9,009 nucleotides of DNA from Gammaproteobacteria bacterium (GTDB taxonomy: Bacteria; Pseudomonadota; Gammaproteobacteria; UBA9214). Where the stretch lies: positions 1-9,009 of the forward strand of contig DAOVYA010000045.1 of the NCBI GenBank assembly GCA_030635865.1. The letters are read 5' to 3'. The notes beneath the pieces were generated by a model. That model was not told where the DNA came from, made no database searches, and worked only from the letters and a program-made list of their open reading frames with translations. Below, in pieces: positions 5,259 through 9,009 of the stretch (its first letter is position 1; every line of letters starts with the position of its first letter). Position numbers and translations under genes: made by a program.

Positions 5259-7388
5259 TCATCGGGTCATATCAGATCTGACACAGCGCAACACTTCGTA
5301 GGAAAACTCTCCTTCCAGGGCGTCAAATACCGGTTTGAGGCGTTTGCCTCCATCGTATTGTTCTATGGCGAAGCGGATTGCTTCTAATTGGTTATGCTGC
5401 AGTGGTACAACTTTACCCAGCGGTACTTCATTGCGCTCTATGCCCCTGGCCAGGTGATTGTATATGGTGGTGGCTTTAAGGCCGCGCTGTGCGGCGATGG
5501 CATCGGCATCCATTCCGAGACGAAAAAGTTGCAACGTTTCCTCTTCGGTGTCGGTTTGTGCGCTTTCATCCAGTTTTCGGTATTCGTTCAGTACATCCAG
5601 AAACTCCTCGCCGTAGTCGACTAGCTTGCGCTCGCCAATACCGGAGATATTCGATAGTTGCTCCAGTGTTTCAGGGCGGTTCTCCATCATTTCAGCGAGG
5701 GTGGCGTCGTGAAAGATCATGTAGGCGGGAACGCCTTGTTCGTCGGCCAGTTGCTGGCGGCGGTTTCGCAGTGCCTGCCACAGAGCGCTGTTCCCTGTAT
5801 CAGCGAATCGACTGGTTTTTCGTTCGCGTTTTTTCGCCCTGGACTTGCGTGACAGCTTGCGCAGTTGCAGCGGTTGCTCACCGCGTAATACCGGGCGGCT
5901 CTCTTCCGTGAGTTTCAGACTGCCATACCCTTCGATGTCTACAGCCAGCAGTCCCCGGGCGATCAGTTGGCGGTAGAGATCGCGCCATTCGCTTTGATTG
6001 AGTTCGTTGCCAATCCCGTAGGTGCTCACCTTGTCATGACCGAAGTTTCGGATGCGTTCATTATCCTTGCCGAGCAATATGTCGACCAGGTAGCTAACGC
6101 CGAAACGCTGGCCGGTGCGGTGGACGCAGGAGAGTGCCTTCTGCGTGGTGGTGGTTGCATCCCATGTTTCTGGCGGATCCAGGCAGGTGTCGCAGTTGCC
6201 GCATGGTTCATTCAGTTCATCACCGAAGTAGCGCAGCAGTGCCTGGCGACGGCAGGTCGTTAGTTCACAGAGGCCGAGCATGGCTTCGAGCTTGTGGTGT
6301 TCAATGCGTTTGATTTCCTCGGGGGCATCGGAGCTTGCCTGCATCTTTTTCAGGGTGATTACATCCTGAAGTCCGTACATCATCCAGGCATCGGCAGGCA
6401 GATTATCCCGTCCGGCGCGTCCGGTTTCCTGGTAGTAAGCCTCCAGACTTTTCGGCATGTTGAGGTGGGCAACGAAGCGTACATCGGGTTTGTCGATTCC
6501 CATACCGAAGGCGATGGTGGCAACGATAATCACAGCCTCTTCACGCAGGAAGCGTTCCTGGTTTTGCTGGCGAACCTGTGTTGACAGACCGGCATGGTAG
6601 GGCAATGCGGTCAATTCTTTCGACTCCAGCCATGCGGCTATTTCTTCTACCCGTTTTCGTGAAAGACAGTAGACGATTCCGGCATCTCCCGGGTGCTCGT
6701 TGCGGATAAAACGCAGCAGCTGGTCACGAGAGTTGCCACTGTTCTCACTGATACGATAGCGAATATTAGGCCGGTCGAAGCCGCTGATAAACTGCCGTGA
6801 TTCAGTGAGCGCCAGGCGTTCGATGATCTCGCGTTGAGTTGTGCTGTCGGCAGTGGCCGTCAGGGCAATACGAGGAATGTTTGGAAAACGTTCATGCAGG
6901 ACCGATAGCTGTACATATTCGGGACGGAAATCGTGGCCCCACTGCGATACGCAGTGTGCTTCGTCGATGGCAAAGAGAGAGACGGATATGCTGTCAATAA
7001 GATCAAGCATGCGCGGCAACATCAAGCGTTCCGGAGAGACGTAAAGCAGGTCAAGTTCGTTGCTGCGTAGTGCATCTTCTACTGCGCGCATCGCTTCGGA
7101 GCTGAGAGTTGAGTTGAGAAAAGCGGCCCGCACTCCAATCTGGCGCATGGCATCGACCTGGTCCTGCATCAGGGCAATCAGCGGCGAAACCACGATTCCG
7201 ACACCGGGTCGAACGATGGATGGAATTTGATAGCAGACCGACTTGCCACCACCGGTGGGCATTAGCACCAGTGCATCACCGCCAGTGACCAGATGGTCGA
7301 TGATTGCCTGTTGCTGCAAGCGGAAGGCATCATAGCCGAAAACGCTTTGCAGAACGTGGAGGGCAGAGCTGTCAGTGGAATTATTCAC
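5259..7388 (-). CDS. recQ: ATP-dependent DNA helicase RecQ with C-terminal helix-turn-helix extension
   Basis: The product has 709 residues, about 100 longer than E. coli RecQ. Helicase motifs are Walker A MPTGGGKS (43-50), DEAH (142-145), the aromatic-rich loop [13 protein letters not shown] (146-158), TATA (177-180) and motif [11 protein letters not shown] (320-328). The RQC zinc site has Cys379, Cys396, Cys399 and Cys402 ([11 protein letters not shown] ... PCGNCDTC). A winged-helix region spans about 410-505, followed by a basic linker [15 protein letters not shown] (510-524). HRDC is at about 533-605, with the helix-hairpin-like ISGIGERKL. Residues about 614-705 resemble the HTH_40 domain ([26 protein letters not shown]). 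RecQ unwinds DNA 3'-5' in recombination and fork repair. The GTG at 7388 is the only plausible start, because an in-frame TAG lies shortly upstream. The gene follows the NYN gene after 7 bp, so they are probably co-transcribed. No strong Shine-Dalgarno is visible. Confidence 0.96.
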   Translation of the reverse strand: MNNSTDSSALHVLQSVFGYDAFRLQQQAIIDHLVTGGDALVLMPTGGGKSVCYQIPSIVRPGVGIVVSPLIALMQDQVDAMRQIGVRAAFLNSTLSSEAMRAVEDALRSNELDLLYVSPERLMLPRMLDLIDSISVSLFAIDEAHCVSQWGHDFRPEYVQLSVLHERFPNIPRIALTATADSTTQREIIERLALTESRQFISGFDRPNIRYRISENSGNSRDQLLRFIRNEHPGDAGIVYCLSRKRVEEIAAWLESKELTALPYHAGLSTQVRQQNQERFLREEAVIIVATIAFGMGIDKPDVRFVAHLNMPKSLEAYYQETGRAGRDNLPADAWMMYGLQDVITLKKMQASSDAPEEIKRIEHHKLEAMLGLCELTTCRRQALLRYFGDELNEPCGNCDTCLDPPETWDATTTTQKALSCVHRTGQRFGVSYLVDILLGKDNERIRNFGHDKVSTYGIGNELNQSEWRDLYRQLIARGLLAVDIEGYGSLKLTEESRPVLRGEQPLQLRKLSRKSRAKKRERKTSRFADTGNSALWQALRNRRQQLADEQGVPAYMIFHDATLAEMMENRPETLEQLSNISGIGERKLVDYGEEFLDVLNEYRKLDESAQTDTEEETLQLFRLGMDADAIAAQRGLKATTIYNHLARGIERNEVPLGKVVPLQHNQLEAIRFAIEQYDGGKRLKPVFDALEGEFSYEVLRCVRSDMTR

Positions 7389-7395
7389 ATTATTC

Positions 7396-7869
7396 TTATA
7401 ATAATAAATCTTCTTCTATACGGTGATAAACACTGGCGGCTTCAACAAGAGAGTTGGCTGTGAGTGCAGGCACACCATAAACCTGGGCACTGACAGCGTA
7501 ATCCTTTTTGATCTTTCCCAGCAATAGATCGAAGTCTCCATCACCCGATAGTAATACAATAGTATCAACGTCTTTTGCCGCTTCCATTACGTCAATGGTA
7601 ATACCAACATCCCAGTCACCTTTGGCGGAGCCGTCACTACGCTGAATATAGGGCTTGAGCTTTACTGTGAACCCAATGTGCCTGAGCGCATCCTGAAATT
7701 TTAGTTGTTTGTCATCATTACGGTGCGTGGCATAAGCGATGGCAGAAACAATCTCTCCTTCAGCACTTATCCGTTGCCAAAGTTCCCGGTAATTAAATTG
7801 CCGTCCATAGGCTTGCCGAGTGGTGTAATAAATGTTTTGTACATCAGCAAAAACGGCAATACGTTTCAC
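7396..7869 (-). CDS. NYN domain protein (LabA-like PIN-fold, predicted ribonuclease)
   Basis: The 157-residue product is essentially one NYN domain. The acidic active-site pattern of the family is complete: Asp9 and Asn12 in FADVQNIYY, then [13 protein letters not shown] (83-95) giving Asp87 and Asp93, and [11 protein letters not shown] (107-117) giving Asp110 and Asp112. NYN proteins belong to the PIN superfamily and are predicted metal-dependent RNases; the precise substrate of this one is unknown. No RNA-binding or OST-HTH extension is present. The start is GTG at 7867-7869 with AAAGG at 7877-7881, 7 nt upstream. The recQ start codon lies 7 bp after its TAA, which suggests an operon. Upstream are repeat copies 3 and 4, which separate it from the ABC-F gene. 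Confidence 0.9.
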   Translation of the reverse strand: MKRIAVFADVQNIYYTTRQAYGRQFNYRELWQRISAEGEIVSAIAYATHRNDDKQLKFQDALRHIGFTVKLKPYIQRSDGSAKGDWDVGITIDVMEAAKDVDTIVLLSGDGDFDLLLGKIKKDYAVSAQVYGVPALTANSLVEAASVYHRIEEDLLL

Positions 7870-7876
7870 AATGGGG

Positions 7877-7888
7877 CCTTTATAAAGG
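7877..7888. promoter_or_regulatory. 12-bp palindrome overlapping the NYN gene Shine-Dalgarno
   Basis: CCTTTATAAAGG is a perfect palindrome whose minus-strand AAAGG half (7877-7881) is the likely ribosome-binding site of the NYN gene. It could be a chance A+T-rich palindrome, a protein-binding site, or partly a -10-like element. The only support is position and symmetry. Confidence 0.35.
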
Positions 7889-7903
7889 GTTTAAAAACTC
7901 ATG

Positions 7904-8044
7904 CGTCATTGCGAGCCTCACCTCTACCGTCACTGCGAGCTCTACCCTCACCGTCATTGCGAGCGAAGCGTGGCAATCTCGTGAAGCTGGCAGAGGAGTC
8001 ATTCTGCAAGAGATTGCCGCGTCACTTCGTTCCTCGCAATGACG
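7904..8044. repeat. CGTCATTGCGAG-type palindromic element, copy 3, with iterated left end
   Basis: The core element is 7952-8044. Its left arm CGTCATTGCGAGCGAAGC ... GCAATCTC pairs with GAGATTGC ... CTCGCAATGACG, and the middle GTGAAGCTGGCAG is shared with copy 2. The outer 12 bp and the inner 8-bp arms are perfect inverted repeats. To the left, two extra 24-bp units (7904-7927 and 7928-7951) each begin with CGTCATTGCGAG or the one-base variant CGTCACTGCGAG. The element lies upstream of the NYN start and downstream of the ABC-F gene. Confidence 0.88.
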
Positions 8045-8052
8045 TAGAGGCG

Positions 8053-8103
8053 AGACACGCAATGGCGTATAAATCAGGGATTCCCTAAGTATATTGCGTG
8101 TCT
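8053..8103. repeat. 11-bp inverted repeat with nested palindrome
   Basis: AGACACGCAAT (8053-8063) is a perfect reverse complement of ATTGCGTGTCT (8093-8103), 29 bp apart. The space holds a second palindrome, AGGGATTCCCT (8076-8086). It lies in the gap between ABC-F and NYN and could be a transcription-attenuating hairpin for ABC-F, though no T-run follows on the minus strand. It may also be a degenerate part of the neighbouring repeat element. Confidence 0.5.
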
Positions 8104-8107
8104 GCAG

Positions 8108-8167
8108 GAGATTGCCACGTCGTTATTACGACTCGTAATGACAGATTATCGCGACTCGCAATGACAG
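8108..8167. repeat. CGTCATTGCGAG-type element, copy 4 (right half only)
   Basis: GAGATTGCCACGTCGT to CTCGTAATGACAG (8108-8144) corresponds to the right half of copies 2 and 3, with a second terminal unit ACTCGCAATGACAG at 8154-8167. The two terminal units match in 13 of 14 positions with a period of 23 bp. A perfect 15-bp palindrome, ATTACGACTCGTAAT (8125-8139), has formed inside. No left half is recognisable. Confidence 0.7.
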
Positions 8168-8191
8168 ACCAGGGCGCTATGGAACCGGTTA

Positions 8192-9009
8192 CTACGATGC
8201 CCTGGCTTTCCGTTGTTCCGTGTCCTGGCTACGTAAATAATCTTCATAAGTACCGTGGAAATCCACGATTCCTGTTGGTGTCATCTCGATAATGCGTGTT
8301 GCCAATGAGGATACGAATTCACGATCATGGCTGACGAATATTAACGTGCCCGGGTAGTTATCCAGCGCCAGGTTGAGCGATTCAATGGATTCCATATCCA
8401 GGTGGTTGGTGGGCTCGTCCATTAACAATATATTATTGCGCTGCAGCATTAATTTTCCAAATAGCATGCGGCCCTGTTCCCCACCGGAGATAACGTCGAC
8501 GGATTTATTGATGTCGTCCTGGGAAAACAACAGGCGGCCCAGTGTGCCGCGGATAATCTGCTCGTCATCGCTTTCTTTGCCCCATTGACCCATCCAGTCG
8601 AACAGGGACTTCTTCTCTTCGAAATCGGCGGCATGATCCTGTGCGTAATAACCAATCTCTGCATTTTCCGACCATTTCACGGTGCCGGCAGAGGGTTCCA
8701 GGTCACCGACCAGGCACTTCAACAAGGTTGTTTTGCCAATGCCGATAGGGCCGATCACGGCAACACGTTCGCCTGATTTTACCGTGAGTCCAAGATCAGT
8801 AAACAGGTCTTCATCAAAACGTTTACCGAGGCCTTTTAGCTCCAGTGCCAGCCGATGCAGTTTTTTGTCCTGGTCAAAGCGGATATAACGGTTTTTGCGG
8901 CTGGATGGCTTTACTTCTTCGAGCTTGATTTTGTCTATTTGCCGGGCGCGGGAAGTTGACTGCTTCGATTTCGAGGCGTTTGCGGAGAAACGGCTGACGA
9001 AGGCCTTGA
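8192..9009 (-). CDS. ybiT: ABC-F family ATPase, YbiT-like, C-terminal part (5' end outside window)
   Basis: The minus-strand frame is open from the right edge (first full codon at 9007) to a TAG at 8192-8194, giving 271 residues. It starts in the inter-domain linker ([22 protein letters not shown], then [13 protein letters not shown]), which closely resembles E. coli YbiT as I recall it, and continues through the second nucleotide-binding domain. Motifs are Walker [25 protein letters not shown], signature [15 protein letters not shown], Walker [17 protein letters not shown] and H-loop SHDREF, ending in [17 protein letters not shown]. There are no membrane segments, consistent with ABC-F proteins, which act on ribosomes at the E site rather than in transport. 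The GTG/Val at 8758 is internal. The Walker A Ile replaces the usual Asn of GPNG. It is the first gene of a run of minus-strand genes. The ybiT assignment is by sequence resemblance only. Confidence 0.92.
   Translation of the reverse strand, partial: KAFVSRFSANASKSKQSTSRARQIDKIKLEEVKPSSRKNRYIRFDQDKKLHRLALELKGLGKRFDEDLFTDLGLTVKSGERVAVIGPIGIGKTTLLKCLVGDLEPSAGTVKWSENAEIGYYAQDHAADFEEKKSLFDWMGQWGKESDDEQIIRGTLGRLLFSQDDINKSVDVISGGEQGRMLFGKLMLQRNNILLMDEPTNHLDMESIESLNLALDNYPGTLIFVSHDREFVSSLATRIIEMTPTGIVDFHGTYEDYLRSQDTEQRKARAS

Noticed and set aside
7880..8088. Small open frames on both strands in the ABC-F/NYN gap (for example 7880-8062 minus and 7705-8088 plus)
   Set aside because: Their peptides (RHCEERSDAA, LRAKRGN, RNDVEARH) are translations of the palindromic repeat, a well-known false-gene source. 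The plus-strand one also overlaps the NYN gene.
8192..8758. ABC-F protein starting at the GTG at 8758
   Set aside because: This codon is the Val just before the Walker A motif. The frame and YbiT-like sequence continue to the window edge.

Overview
The window is ordinary-looking bacterial chromosome, most likely from an environmental gammaproteobacterium. This is inferred from a close YbiT-type ABC-F ATPase, a full-length DbpA helicase with its specific RNA-binding tail, a RecQ with a C-terminal helix-turn-helix extension, and intergenic palindromic repeats of the CGTCATTGCGAG type. There are eight protein genes (two cut by the window ends), no RNA genes, no transposase and no CRISPR array. 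Base composition is uneven: a 60-bp sample in the first gene (241-300) is 43/60 G+C, while one in dbpA (4261-4320) is 23/60.

Left part (1-2156). The 3' part of a SagB/ThcOx-type flavin oxidoreductase gene (+) converges on a DUF502 membrane protein gene (-), and a long imperfect hairpin covers the junction. DUF502 is divergent from a DUF4202 gene (+). A perfect 21-bp inverted repeat (1309-1329 and 2022-2042) brackets the DUF4202 gene with its upstream region. The right arm lies two bases from the first CGTCATTGCGAG-type element.

Right part (2157-9009). Five genes all lie on the minus strand. In transcription order they are a YbiT-like ABC-F ATPase (N-terminus outside the window), a NYN/LabA-like PIN-domain nuclease, RecQ, DbpA, and a lipase-maturation-factor-like membrane protein. 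NYN and recQ are 7 bp apart and dbpA and the LMF gene 28 bp apart, so each pair is probably co-transcribed. The larger gaps (ABC-F/NYN and recQ/dbpA) are filled with repeat elements. The strand therefore reads as small transcription units separated by foldable repeats. Three consecutive genes (NYN, recQ, dbpA) use GTG starts.

The products point to nucleic-acid housekeeping: ribosome-associated ABC-F, a probable RNase, a DNA helicase and a 23S-rRNA helicase. Nothing here is convincingly a new defence or biosynthetic system. The most unusual signals are in the repeats: (i) the inverted 21-bp motif bracketing DUF4202, and (ii) four copies of a palindromic element, three of which have tandemly iterated their terminal core with a different period in each copy (21, 24 and 23 bp).
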